Shown piece after piece: positions 1 to 8,785 of a DNA stretch of 64,000 bases; the first letter of the stretch is position 1; the number at the start of each line of letters is the position of its first letter. This stretch comes from Rubripirellula reticaptiva (GTDB lineage: Bacteria > Planctomycetota > Planctomycetia > Pirellulales > Pirellulaceae): positions 1,178,001-1,242,000 of the forward strand of contig NZ_SJPX01000001.1 in NCBI RefSeq assembly GCF_007860175.1. Direction: 5' to 3'. The notes beneath the pieces were generated by a model. That model worked only from the letters and a program-made list of their open reading frames with translations, was not told the DNA's origin and did not search any database. The position numbers were made by a program, and so were the translations under genes.

Positions 1-503
1 CAGTCTGGCGGGCCAATCGTTCGTTTGAATCGGCCGGCGGTCGGTTTGCCGTAGCGTCCGTCTTCGGCTGCGTCGACCAAGATTTTGAACTCAGGCATTA
101 GCGGCAAAATGTGCGCGACCGCCAAGTTCCCGCTGCCCGAATCGGTAGCCAACCGGGTCGCAGTGGTCGCATCAAGCGCCAGCGGTTTTTCGCACAGACA
201 TCGTTTTCCGCTGCGCACACAGGCGTCGATGGCTTCGGCATGCATGGCCGGCGGCAAGCAAATGTCGATCATGTCGATCGATTCGTCCGTCAGCATTCCT
301 TCGATGGTTTCGTAAACGTTGATCGACGAAACGTCGATTTTTTCGCCTGGCGGACCAAAGTTGCCTTGGATCGATGTCCAGTCCCCTGCGCGCTTGGCTG
401 GATTGCTGGAACAAAACGCGACCACTTCGGCGTTTGGACTTCGTTGATAAGCTAGATAGTGGATCCAGCCCATGAAGCCGACGCCGACAATTCCTGCTCG
501 CAT
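1..503 (-). CDS. Gfo/Idh/MocA family oxidoreductase (N-terminal part)
   Basis: The window opens inside this minus-strand gene, and about 167 N-terminal codons are visible. It starts with ATG at 503 and its first residues form a Rossmann dinucleotide-binding loop (GIVGVGFMG). Around residues 107-110 it has the CEKP signature of the Gfo/Idh/MocA family, whose lysine is a catalytic residue. These enzymes are NAD(P)-dependent oxidoreductases acting on sugars, inositols or similar polyols. The C-terminal substrate domain lies outside the window, so the substrate cannot be named. The start is divergent from the PQQ-propeller gene, with 62 bases between the two starts that must hold both promoters. 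Confidence 0.9.
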   Translation of the reverse strand, partial: MRAGIVGVGFMGWIHYLAYQRSPNAEVVAFCSSNPAKRAGDWTSIQGNFGPPGEKIDVSSINVYETIEGMLTDESIDMIDICLPPAMHAEAIDACVRSGKRCLCEKPLALDATTATRLATDSGSGNLAVAHILPLMPEFKILVDAAEDGRYGKPTAGRFKRTIGPPD

Positions 504-565
504 GTTGCTTACTTTTCGGGTTTGGGGAACTGAGTTGCTTTTCTATTCAAAATCGAAAGTCTAAG

Positions 566-1879
566 ATGTTTCGACGCACCAGCTTACCAGCTATTCGACG
601 GTCTCTCCGGTCAGCCACTTCGGCTGCTGTCGTAATTTCGATCGGAATGTTGATCGAAGCCACATCGGTCACGGCCGATACCTGGACTCAGTGGCGCGGC
701 AGCGACGGCAACAATCACGCCGCCGCGGGGACCGAAGCACCGCTGAAATGGAATTTCACAACCGGCGACGGCATCGCTTGGAAAACCGCCATTCCGGGCC
801 GAGGCCATTCCACGCCGCTGGTTCTCGACGAAGGTATTTTTTTGACGACTGCCGAAGCCGACAAGCAGACTCAGTCGCTGATCAAGTTTGATCGACAAAG
901 CGGTCGCATCGTCAACCAATGGGTGCTGCACCGAGGCACTTTGCCGGCCGACATCCACAATCACAATTCCTACGCGTCGCCAACACCAGCTTTCGACGGC
1001 GAACATCTGTTCGTTACTTTCCACACCGACGACGCGATTTGGTTGTCAAAAGTAACCACGTCGGGAAACATCGTTTGGCAACGACGCGTCGCCGAGTTTA
1101 AGCCGCGACTGTTCCAGTTCGGGTATGGCGCCAGTCCCTTGGTTGAAGATGGATTGGTGATTGTCGCCGCCGAGTACGATGGCCCCGACAGCGGCCTGTA
1201 CGGGCTGGACTGTCGCACTGGCAAGCAAGTATGGAAAGTCAGTCGGCCCAGCAACCTGAACTTCGCGTCGCCGATCGCTGCGACCATTACCGGACAACGG
1301 CAAATCTTGTTGGCCGGTGCCGGGATGTTTGCCGCCTATGATTCGCTGACGGGAAAAGTGCTGTGGTCCATCGACACGACCACCGAAGCCATTTGCGGTA
1401 CGGCAGTTTGGGATGACCGACGTGTCATCGTTAGCGGCGGCAATCCAGTGTCCGGTACTTGGTGTGTCAGCGGAGATGGATCCAAAGCAGAGCTGTGGAG
1501 CAACGGCGTCAAGTGTTACGAGCAATCGTTGTTGGCGATTTCGAACTACGTCTTTGCGGTTGCCGACACCGGCGTCATGTATTGTTGGCGAACAGTCGAC
1601 GGAAAAGAAATGTGGAAGCGAAGGTTGTTCGGCGGTGGCATTAGCGCATCGCCAACCTTGGTGGGAAATCACATTTACATCGCTAGCGAAGCGGGCGAGG
1701 TTTTTGTAATCAAAGCATCGCCCGACCGATTTGAACCGATCGCCGAAAATCAAACTGGCGACTCGATATTTGCCACGCCCGTCGCCGTCGATGGCCGTTT
1801 GTACTTGCGAACGGGCGTAGGTACAGGTCGCGACAGACAAGAGTATTTAGTGGCTGCGGGCCGAGTTTCGCAAAACTAG
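566..1879 (+). CDS. Secreted PQQ-like beta-propeller repeat protein
   Basis: A 437-residue protein with a basic N-terminus and hydrophobic segment ending near residue 37, read as a signal peptide for export. The mature part has several propeller blades carrying the PQQ-like pattern of an Asp or Cys, a Thr-Gly-Lys turn and a Trp four residues on (for example DCRTGKQVW, YDSLTGKVLW, VDGKEMW). It also begins with the WTQWRGSDG-type motif usual in planctomycete members. The family includes the BamB scaffold and quinoprotein dehydrogenases. No dehydrogenase catalytic motif is apparent, so a scaffold or binding role is as likely as catalysis. It stands alone on this strand; the next gene starts 110 bases downstream. 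Confidence 0.85.
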   Translation: MFRRTSLPAIRRSLRSATSAAVVISIGMLIEATSVTADTWTQWRGSDGNNHAAAGTEAPLKWNFTTGDGIAWKTAIPGRGHSTPLVLDEGIFLTTAEADKQTQSLIKFDRQSGRIVNQWVLHRGTLPADIHNHNSYASPTPAFDGEHLFVTFHTDDAIWLSKVTTSGNIVWQRRVAEFKPRLFQFGYGASPLVEDGLVIVAAEYDGPDSGLYGLDCRTGKQVWKVSRPSNLNFASPIAATITGQRQILLAGAGMFAAYDSLTGKVLWSIDTTTEAICGTAVWDDRRVIVSGGNPVSGTWCVSGDGSKAELWSNGVKCYEQSLLAISNYVFAVADTGVMYCWRTVDGKEMWKRRLFGGGISASPTLVGNHIYIASEAGEVFVIKASPDRFEPIAENQTGDSIFATPVAVDGRLYLRTGVGTGRDRQEYLVAAGRVSQN

Positions 1880-1988
1880 CCAGCGTTTCACCTAGAGCTC
1901 ATTCGGCAGTTAATATCTCGATACTCCAGAATCGATTTCTGGCCTGCCACGATCGAATCCCTCTCACTTTTTCTACCGGCCGGACATC

Positions 1989-3656
1989 ATGATTCGCGTT
2001 GCTTCTTTAACCGTTATGTACCTTGTGTTTTATGCTGCAGATTTACATGGCCAGGAAACAACGGTTAGCGAAAAGCCAAAACAAGCGGAACAAGAAGCCC
2101 AGGTCAACACTGCTGACTACCTACGTGAGATGCAATCGAATGCAGTGCGCGAACAGCAAGCGAGTTGGGGCCACTGGGGCAATCAAGCGGATCGCTTTAG
2201 CACTTGGTTGAATCACAGTAATCGTTTGATCCCCGTCTATACCTTCGGCATCACGCTTGATTCGCTGCGTGCCGAAGGCAGTGCCTACGCAGACCCTGCT
2301 CGGCTTGAAAATTTGTACGGCAGCGTTCCCGAAGGTTCCGTTAATTCGACTGCAACTTACTTTGATCAGACCGACGTTTATCAATTGCAAAAATCGGCGA
2401 TCGATGCTGGCTTCACAAACATCATCATGATTGTCTTCGACGGAATGGACTGGCAAACCACTCGGGCAGCCGCGCTGTACCAACAACACCGCAACGCTTA
2501 TAGCAGCGGTCGGGGGACCGGGTTGTCGATCCAAGATGAACGTTCGATGCCAACCGATTTTGGTCTGATCGTGACAAGTGCACGTAACGGTGGTGCAAAG
2601 TACGACGTCAATTCGCAAACAATGCTGAGCGGCGACAAGCCGGCCACCGGCGGGTTTGACTCGACTCGCGGTGGTGACGCACCATGGAACGAGAAGCCGG
2701 CGCTTGACTATTTGATGGGGCTCGATCGTGAACGGCCACACACAGTGACCGATTCGGCAGCGTCGGCGACCAGTTTGTTCAGTGGCATCAAGACCTATAA
2801 CGGTTCGATCAATGTGGCGATCGATGGAACGCAAGTTGAGCCGCTGGCTAGGGCGCTTCAGGCCAATGACGATTACATGGTCGGCATCGTCACCAGTGTT
2901 CCGGTTAGCCACGCTACGCCGGCGGCTGCTTACGCTAACAATGTGGCACGTGGCGACTATCAAGACATCTCGCGTGATCTAATCGGATTGCCTTCTTCGG
3001 CTCACCGCAATAAGCCGTTACCGGGTGTCGACGTCTTGATTGGTGGCGGATGGGGTGAAGGCGTCGACAAGGACTCGACGCAAGGCGACAACTTTGCGAC
3101 TGGCAACAAGTATTTGCATCAGGATGACTTGCGCCGCGTCAATATTGACCACGGCGGACCCTATGTCGTCGCTCAGCGAACCAAGGGTAAGCGGGGACGC
3201 GAGAACCTGATGGCGGCTGCACAGCAGGCTGCGGACGATGGTTCGCGACTGCTGGGGTACTTTGGGGGTCAAGGTGGACACCTGCCATTCCAAACCGCCG
3301 ACGGCAATTTTGATCCGACGTTCGACGCAAAGGGAACTGAGAAGTACTCCCGAGCTGACATCGACGAAAACCCCACGTTGGCCGATATGACCGAAGCAGC
3401 ATTGTTGGTATTGGAGCAATCGATCGAGGGTTTTTGGTTGCTGATCGAAGCCGGTGACGTTGATTGGGCGAATCACGCCAACAATCTTGATAACGCGATC
3501 GGAGCCGTTGCCAGTGGCGATGCTGCGTTTCGATCAGTGATGAACTGGATCGACGAAAACAACGCGGCGGACTTTACCGCGGTCATTGTGACGTCGGACC
3601 ATGGTCACTATCTGGTCATCGACGACATTGAACGAATTGTTAAGCCGGCCGAGTGA
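1989..3656 (+). CDS. Alkaline phosphatase, PhoA family
   Basis: A 555-residue exported phosphomonoesterase. A signal peptide covers about the first 21 residues. The metal-binding Asp is in IIMIVFDGMDW (D151). The nucleophile motif TDSAASAT contains S256, which corresponds to Ser102 of the E. coli enzyme. C-terminal metal ligands are visible in EAGDVDWANHANN and TSDHGHY. The family hydrolyses phosphate monoesters in the periplasm with two zinc and one magnesium ion, usually for phosphate scavenging. No Pho-box search was possible. The protein is about 80 residues longer than E. coli PhoA; the extra length is an N-terminal region before the first metal ligand and insertions between motifs. Confidence 0.92.
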   Translation: MIRVASLTVMYLVFYAADLHGQETTVSEKPKQAEQEAQVNTADYLREMQSNAVREQQASWGHWGNQADRFSTWLNHSNRLIPVYTFGITLDSLRAEGSAYADPARLENLYGSVPEGSVNSTATYFDQTDVYQLQKSAIDAGFTNIIMIVFDGMDWQTTRAAALYQQHRNAYSSGRGTGLSIQDERSMPTDFGLIVTSARNGGAKYDVNSQTMLSGDKPATGGFDSTRGGDAPWNEKPALDYLMGLDRERPHTVTDSAASATSLFSGIKTYNGSINVAIDGTQVEPLARALQANDDYMVGIVTSVPVSHATPAAAYANNVARGDYQDISRDLIGLPSSAHRNKPLPGVDVLIGGGWGEGVDKDSTQGDNFATGNKYLHQDDLRRVNIDHGGPYVVAQRTKGKRGRENLMAAAQQAADDGSRLLGYFGGQGGHLPFQTADGNFDPTFDAKGTEKYSRADIDENPTLADMTEAALLVLEQSIEGFWLLIEAGDVDWANHANNLDNAIGAVASGDAAFRSVMNWIDENNAADFTAVIVTSDHGHYLVIDDIERIVKPAE

Positions 3657-3907
3657 CTCGAGGTGCCTAACGGAAGAACGGAATCGGTGAAGCGGTTGAA
3701 TCTGGTGTGATTCCCGGCGAAGTGCTAATCTAGGGGATACGTCGCTCACCGGCGGGCGGGTTTCATTTGGTTGATTGCTTCGATTACTGAAACTGAATCA
3801 TCCGATCGCCGGCGTGTGACGGGAATCGCTTTGGTTCCGATTCCCATGATGGGAAAATCCTTCTCAACTTACGGGCGCACTTCGGAAACGCATGCGCATG
3901 TCACACC

Positions 3908-4711
3908 GTGAACGCTTCTGATGATTCACCACCCCCAATGTCGCCAGCGATTCACCTGGTGGACGGTACTGGCGAGATTGACGGTACCGACCAAGATTCC
4001 AAACTAGCGCTTTGCCAGCAGATTCTAGGATACCAGTTCAAAGACCCGACCCTGTTGTTGTCCGCTCTGACGCATGCCTCGGGTGCGGTGCATCGATTGG
4101 CCAGCAACGAGCGACTTGAGTTTTTGGGCGATGCCATACTTGGGCTAACGGTTTGCCTTTGGCTGTTCGAAGAGTACCCCGAATACAACGAAGGCGATTT
4201 GACCAAAATTAAGTCAGCCGTTGTCAGTCGGCGATCGTGCGGGAAGGTTGCGATCGAGCTAGGGTTTGACCGGTGCCTGATTGTTGGCCGTGGAGTCACT
4301 CGTAACCGCAGCTATCCCCGATCTTTGGTAAGCGACGTGTTCGAGTCGGTGATCGCGGCGATGTATTTGGACGGCGGAGATGAAGTCGTCCGTCCTCGGC
4401 TAAAAGTTTGGCTAGCCGACGAAGTTCGGCACGCGGTTGAATCGCAAGGCTCGAACAATTTTAAGTCGACACTGCAACAGTACGCTCAACGCGAACTCGC
4501 CAGCACTCCGGTGTATCGACTGGTTCGCGATGCAGGGCCCGATCACCGCAAATCATTTCTGATTACCGCGGTGATCGCCGATCGCCAATTCGCCGCCGCC
4601 TGGGGCAGCAATAAAAAAGATGCTGAACAGCACGCCGCGGCTAACGCGCTTGCCGAGCTGCACGGTGACCCCTTGCCGTTTTCGTCAGACTTAGAAGAAA
4701 CGGCAAAGTAG
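3908..4711 (+). CDS. rnc: Ribonuclease III
   Basis: A 267-residue double-strand-specific endoribonuclease used in rRNA and mRNA processing. The signature NERLEFLGD spans residues 67-75, giving E68, E71 and D75 as counterparts of the E. coli active-site acids. The second acidic pair is D143 and E146 in VSDVFESV. A double-stranded RNA-binding domain follows from about residue 174, ending in the alanine-rich helix NKKDAEQHAAANAL. The start is either GTG at 3908 or ATG at 3938, which would remove ten residues of an unconserved leader. About 30 residues precede the catalytic fold, longer than in E. coli. The gene ends before a strong hairpin shared with the convergent TPR gene. Confidence 0.95.
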   Translation: MNASDDSPPPMSPAIHLVDGTGEIDGTDQDSKLALCQQILGYQFKDPTLLLSALTHASGAVHRLASNERLEFLGDAILGLTVCLWLFEEYPEYNEGDLTKIKSAVVSRRSCGKVAIELGFDRCLIVGRGVTRNRSYPRSLVSDVFESVIAAMYLDGGDEVVRPRLKVWLADEVRHAVESQGSNNFKSTLQQYAQRELASTPVYRLVRDAGPDHRKSFLITAVIADRQFAAAWGSNKKDAEQHAAANALAELHGDPLPFSSDLEETAK

Positions 4712-4752
4712 AATTTTACCTCGGCTGTAACTGAGTCCAAATCCACGCGGCT

Positions 4753-4776
4753 CAGTCCGTTGGTTTCAACGGACTG
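4753..4776. terminator. Bidirectional terminator hairpin
   Basis: A perfect 10-base-pair stem (CAGTCCGTTG with CAACGGACTG) closes a four-base loop, GTTT. It lies between the convergent ends of the RNase III gene (4711) and the TPR lipoprotein gene (4825). No long T-run follows on either side, so efficiency as an intrinsic terminator is uncertain, but position and symmetry fit a shared stop. Confidence 0.7.
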
Positions 4777-4824
4777 AAGTTCAGACATGATCCTTCACGC
4801 GTCGCTTGAACCGGAACCCGCAGT

Positions 4825-6195
4825 TTACTCCGGCATCGTGAATCCACTGCTGGCCGGTGCAGTCGTCGATGCGGATGGTGTCGCCATCGTTGGGCGAATC
4901 GCCGCCGGTTTCACTTCCGTTGGCTTGGTTTCCGCAGGCGTTGCCTCCGTTGGGCGAATCGCCTTGGTTTCTGGCGTCGTCGCGGGAGCACTGGATTCTT
5001 GCTGCCAGTTTGGATTCCAGGCTTGTGACCATGACGCTTTCGATGGCGTGCTAGCTTCAGCGCCTAAATCCACGGACTCGACCTGGCCGGTTGGTTTCGG
5101 CGCCGCCGTGATCGCAGCGGTCGCAGGACCAATCGACGATGATGCCGAGACGTTTGCAACGCCAAGGTTCGCGGTGTTTGAAGGGCGTCCGGTTTGCTGA
5201 ATGTTGGGCTGGGGTGCCGCGGCTGCGTACTGAGCCACTTGTTGCGAAGCCTGTGGTGCTGCCTGAGCAACGGTGCCACTGCTGGCATCGATTTGGGCAA
5301 GCATTTCTCGTGATCGTTCGATAGCGCGTCCCACTGCAACGTCGCCGCCCGCTTGTGATTCGAATTTCAAAGCTTCGGAAATCTGTGCCCGTGCCTGTGG
5401 CAACTGGCCGCTCTTGAAGTGCAGGTAGGCCATGTTGAAGTGTGCGACGGCTGGCTTGTTGTTCTGGGCCAATACCTGCATCGCGGATGCAGGGTCGCCG
5501 GACTCGAACTTGACTGTGGCCAAATTGTTGGCGTATCGAGAAGTGCCCGGTGCAAGTTGCAATGATTTTTCCAAAGTCTCGATCGCACCGGCATGGTTGC
5601 CCATCTTGCTGAGCGTCAGACCAAGATCGTTGTACAGACCTGCGTCATTGGGAGTTTGATTGATCGCGACTTGAAATGTCTTGGCCGCTTGCGGCAAGTT
5701 GCCTTGTGTGAAGTGCAGTCGAGCAATGTTGTTGAGCGCTTGAGGATGATTTGGTGTGCTTTCGAGAGCTTTGGTATAGCTCTCCATTGCCTTGCCAAAG
5801 TCGCCTGTCGATTCCCAAAGCTGACCATTGGCAACGAAGACTTCTGCGTTGACCTTGTCTGGCTTGTTATCCAGCCGAAGCGGATCTGCTTGGTCAGGAC
5901 TATCCACAACCTCTTCTGATTTGCGTCGAAAGACGCTTGTCATCGCAGTTGCTGTTTTGCCGATTGCATTCTTGGTGCTAACCGCGACCGCCTTGACTTG
6001 GCTTCCCGCACCGCTATCTGACGACGCAACGGATTCGCCCATCGTCGACGATTCGAATGTCGACGGACTTGATTTGGCAAATGGGTTCATCGATGCCATT
6101 GGAAATCCGCCGCTCGAGCAGCCTGTCGATGCAACCGTTGTGCCGACAAGGATCGAGGCAAGAAGCGCTCGGCGAGCTTTGATCGCAGGTTTCAC
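4825..6195 (-). CDS. TPR-repeat lipoprotein
   Basis: A protein of about 456 residues. The chosen start is GTG at 6195, with a GGGGAA stretch some nine bases upstream; a TTG at 6210 in the same frame would add five residues. The N-terminus has a lipoprotein-type signal ending in ASTGC, so the cysteine is probably lipidated. Residues of roughly 100-300 form several TPR units (for example the QLWESTGDFGKAMESYTKAL and LYNDLGLTLSKMGNHAGAIE segments), which mediate protein contacts. The last 120 residues are rich in Ala, Pro, Thr and Gln, with a duplicated AIRPT-x-ATP element visible also as a DNA repeat near 4889 and 4949. The role is unknown; an envelope-anchored scaffold is an inference. Confidence 0.82.
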   Translation of the reverse strand: MKPAIKARRALLASILVGTTVASTGCSSGGFPMASMNPFAKSSPSTFESSTMGESVASSDSGAGSQVKAVAVSTKNAIGKTATAMTSVFRRKSEEVVDSPDQADPLRLDNKPDKVNAEVFVANGQLWESTGDFGKAMESYTKALESTPNHPQALNNIARLHFTQGNLPQAAKTFQVAINQTPNDAGLYNDLGLTLSKMGNHAGAIETLEKSLQLAPGTSRYANNLATVKFESGDPASAMQVLAQNNKPAVAHFNMAYLHFKSGQLPQARAQISEALKFESQAGGDVAVGRAIERSREMLAQIDASSGTVAQAAPQASQQVAQYAAAAPQPNIQQTGRPSNTANLGVANVSASSSIGPATAAITAAPKPTGQVESVDLGAEASTPSKASWSQAWNPNWQQESSAPATTPETKAIRPTEATPAETKPTEVKPAAIRPTMATPSASTTAPASSGFTMPE

Positions 6196-6344
6196 GATAT
6201 GTTTCCCCAAAAGGCACTAACGCGGCTAAATCAAGCGGCGACTGTGACAGTTGTCTTGATTAGTTGAAAGGTTCCGTTGTTGAGGATCGGCAGGATGACG
6301 CGGTGAACTTGAATCTGTGTGCCGTCGATGTGACGCGTTTGAAC

Positions 6345-6380
6345 GAAAAAAGGCGGCTCCGATTTTATCGGACCCGCCTT
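6345..6380 (-). terminator. Rho-independent terminator
   Basis: Read on the minus strand, AAGGCGG pairs with CCGCCTT, and inside it TCCGAT pairs with ATCGGA around a three-base loop. The stem is followed directly by TTTTTT (the A-run at 6345-6350 on the plus strand). It sits about 40 bases beyond the stop of the secreted protein gene that ends at 6417, the expected place for its terminator. Confidence 0.85.
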
Positions 6381-6416
6381 CGTTGAAACCGAATATTTCG
6401 GCCAATGACCAGTGCG

Positions 6417-6992
6417 TTAGTTGCCGGATGGCGTTGCCACGGATTGGTTGCCCCCGGCGCTGGTGGCCGGCAATTGAGGGCTTGGCAAGTTGTTCAACCA
6501 TTCGCGGCTGACCTTGGTCGCCCAAGCACCGGACGAGGTACCCGGTTCGACATCGGTCACCATAACCGCAGGTCTTGGCCCTTGGATGTTCAAGCTAGCC
6601 AGCGTTTGGTGAACCGAAGCAACTCGTGCCTGGGTTTCTTCTGGCGTCATGCCTCGCATCACAAACACATCGCGATGCAGTGCTGGGGCTTGCGTCGCGA
6701 TCCATTGGACCCGTCGGTTGCCCGATGCCAACAACGCACCGTCGCTTTCGCGGAAAAGTTCGTGGCCGATCGTGTTGTGAATTCGCCAGCCGTTGTGTTT
6801 CATGATCTCAAACGGGGCAGCGACTTGCATCGCATCGGCTTCGTTGAATGGTTCGGGCCATGCGTTATTGCGTTTGTAGCCGACATTCAAGTCGTGCCAA
6901 AATGTATGCCAATCGGCACACGCCGAAGTTGCCGTCACGCCTACGGCCAAGAAAGCCAACACAAATCGGTTGAATCGGACGGTTCGTCTCAT
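6417..6992 (-). CDS. Conserved-looking secreted protein of unknown function
   Basis: A 191-residue protein with a clear signal peptide (basic start, hydrophobic core, ending at about TSACA, residue 26). The mature part is rich in Trp, His and Asn near its start and ends in a Pro/Ser/Gly tail. I recognise no domain. A central stretch with RRVQWIA and RDVFVMRGM followed by a helix (TPEETQARVASVHQTL) could be a small alpha/beta unit. It is a single-gene unit: a strong terminator follows it, and the next gene upstream starts elsewhere. The start is ATG at 6992. The function is not assigned. Confidence 0.75.
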   Translation of the reverse strand: MRRTVRFNRFVLAFLAVGVTATSACADWHTFWHDLNVGYKRNNAWPEPFNEADAMQVAAPFEIMKHNGWRIHNTIGHELFRESDGALLASGNRRVQWIATQAPALHRDVFVMRGMTPEETQARVASVHQTLASLNIQGPRPAVMVTDVEPGTSSGAWATKVSREWLNNLPSPQLPATSAGGNQSVATPSGN

Positions 6993-7229
6993 AACAGGCA
7001 GTTCCTTCCGCCGTTAAAAACAAGCTGTTGGCTTGCCTTTATCGTTTGGTATTGATCGTTTGAATCAGCGACGCAGATGACCGCCGCAGAATATCCGCTG
7101 CGGCAACCTAATCCTTCGGGACTGTCCGCTAGCTACATCATCGGTTCGGCGATGCCAGAACTTTCCTGGGGGGCTGACTTGGTGGGGATCCGTTACGACC
7201 GACAAAGTCGCCACCTGGCCGATTCGACT

Positions 7230-7445
7230 CTAGACCATCGGTTCAACCACGATTGTTTCCCCGTCGAACTCGACCACGTCGCCGGTCGACAACTGTTTGC
7301 GGCGGCGAGTTTCGACTTCGCCATTGACCTTGGCTTCGCCAGCCTGGATTCGCACCTTCGCTTCGCCGCCGGTGGCCACGAAGCCTACAAATTTTAAGTA
7401 GTCATCCAGGCGAATGATGGGTTTGTCATCGGTCGGCGTGTTCAA
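7230..7445 (-). CDS. Small S4-domain RNA-binding protein, YbcJ-like
   Basis: A 71-residue protein that is almost entirely one S4 domain. It has the features of the YbcJ group: LDDYLKFVGF, then GGEAKVRIQAGEAKVNG, then the ETRRRKQLSTGD basic turn and a final short strand. S4 domains bind structured RNA, and stand-alone forms are thought to act on rRNA or tRNA. The length matches the family (about 70 residues). The start is ATG at 7445, 100 bases from the divergent DUF5009 gene. No partner gene is evident. Confidence 0.88.
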   Translation of the reverse strand: MNTPTDDKPIIRLDDYLKFVGFVATGGEAKVRIQAGEAKVNGEVETRRRKQLSTGDVVEFDGETIVVEPMV

Positions 7446-7544
7446 GCTAGAGGCCTTCGGTCAGGATGTGATGAAGCGGTCCAGTCAGTAAAGTTCCGCT
7501 AAGATACTCGCTTTGCCACCATCCGTACTACTCTTTGCAGAAAC

Positions 7545-8753
7545 ATGACTTCATCCGACCTCTCCGACGATCCGTCACCCAAAGTTGCCGATCGCAAGGT
7601 CAGCATCGATGCTTACCGTGGAATGGTGATGTTTTTGATGCTGGCCGAGATTCTGCATTTGGATCGACTGGCCGAGCGGTTCCCGGACGTAAAATTGTTT
7701 CAATGGATTCAGTTCCATACCACGCATGTGGCCTGGGAAGGCTGTTCTCTGCACGATTTGATTCAGCCCGGATTCACATTCTTGGTCGGCGTTGCGATGC
7801 CATTTTCAATCGCTAGCCGGATCAAGCGTGGCGGATCCATGGCGTCGATGCTGTGGCATGCCGCATGGCGGTCGGTCGTCTTGGTTTTGTTGGGCATCGC
7901 GCTGCGTTCACAGGGGTATGACCAAACCAACTTCACTTTCGATGACACGCTGACACAAATCGGACTGGGGTATTTCTTTGTGTTCCTGATCTCGCTAACG
8001 CCGCGGTGGGTTCACTATGTGTCGGCCGCCATGATCTTGGTTCTGTTTTGGGCGGCGTTTGCTTTGTCGCCAGCCCCACCCGCCGATTTTGACTACGCTG
8101 CCGTCGGAGTCCCCGCCGATTGGCCCCACCATCATGATGGATTCGCGTCCCGTTGGAACAAGAACAGCAATCTGTCGTGGCGGGTTGATGTGTGGTTCAT
8201 GAATCGGTTTCCTCGACCAGAACCGTTCACGCACTCCGGTGGCGGTTATGCGATGTTGTCATTCATCCCAACGATGGCGACGATGATCTTTGGCTTGATC
8301 GCCGGCACATGGTTGAAGGAGCCGCTCGAACTACGATCCCGTTTGATTCGGTTTGTCGCCGCAGTTGTGATTGGGTTTTCATTGGCGCTGCTGTTGCAGT
8401 GGACGGACGTTTGCCCCAACGTCAAACGCATCTGGACCCCCACGTTTGCACTGTATAGTGGCGCGTGGTGCATGACGTGGTTGGCGACGTTGCATGTGAT
8501 CTGTGACGTCGGCAAATGGCAACGTTGGGCATTCCCCTTTCTCGTGATCGGTTCCAATTCCATACTGATCTATGTGATGAGCTGGACGTTGGAGGGACCG
8601 ATTCACAACTTCCTGCTGCGTCATTTCGGTCATGGTGTCTTCGAAGTCTTCGGCGTCTCCTATGCGGGTGCACTGATTGGTGCTGCCACGCTTGTGATCA
8701 TGTTTTCTGTTTTGCTGTGGCTGTATCGGAAACGTGTTTTCATCAAAATCTAA
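7545..8753 (+). CDS. DUF5009 / HGSNAT-like membrane acyltransferase
   Basis: A 402-residue protein predicted to have about ten membrane segments. Near residue 23 it has the DAYRGMVMFLM motif typical of the DUF5009 and heparan-alpha-glucosaminide N-acetyltransferase group, followed by long hydrophobic helices. Members of this broad group move acyl groups across membranes to sugars; the acceptor here is unknown. The HDLIQPGFTFLVGVAMPFS region matches the second conserved helix. The start is ATG at 7545. The bioF gene follows after 32 bases on the same strand, so co-transcription is likely, but a functional link is not obvious. Confidence 0.8.
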   Translation: MTSSDLSDDPSPKVADRKVSIDAYRGMVMFLMLAEILHLDRLAERFPDVKLFQWIQFHTTHVAWEGCSLHDLIQPGFTFLVGVAMPFSIASRIKRGGSMASMLWHAAWRSVVLVLLGIALRSQGYDQTNFTFDDTLTQIGLGYFFVFLISLTPRWVHYVSAAMILVLFWAAFALSPAPPADFDYAAVGVPADWPHHHDGFASRWNKNSNLSWRVDVWFMNRFPRPEPFTHSGGGYAMLSFIPTMATMIFGLIAGTWLKEPLELRSRLIRFVAAVVIGFSLALLLQWTDVCPNVKRIWTPTFALYSGAWCMTWLATLHVICDVGKWQRWAFPFLVIGSNSILIYVMSWTLEGPIHNFLLRHFGHGVFEVFGVSYAGALIGAATLVIMFSVLLWLYRKRVFIKI

Positions 8754-8785
8754 GTGCAGTTCAATCGGCAATATTCGCAGTCCTA

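Noticed and set aside
1046-1840. 264-codon open frame antisense to the PQQ-propeller gene
   Set aside because: It mirrors the codon bias of the real gene, has no ribosome site and no recognisable domain; the sense frame has clear family motifs.
2121-2963. 280-codon antisense frame inside the alkaline phosphatase gene
   Set aside because: The sense strand carries the catalytic serine and metal motifs; the antisense product is low-complexity and unlike known proteins.
8516-8785. Upstream extension of the bioF frame to 8516
   Set aside because: It overlaps the DUF5009 gene, and its product is not part of the BioF family; ATG 8786 fits the family start.
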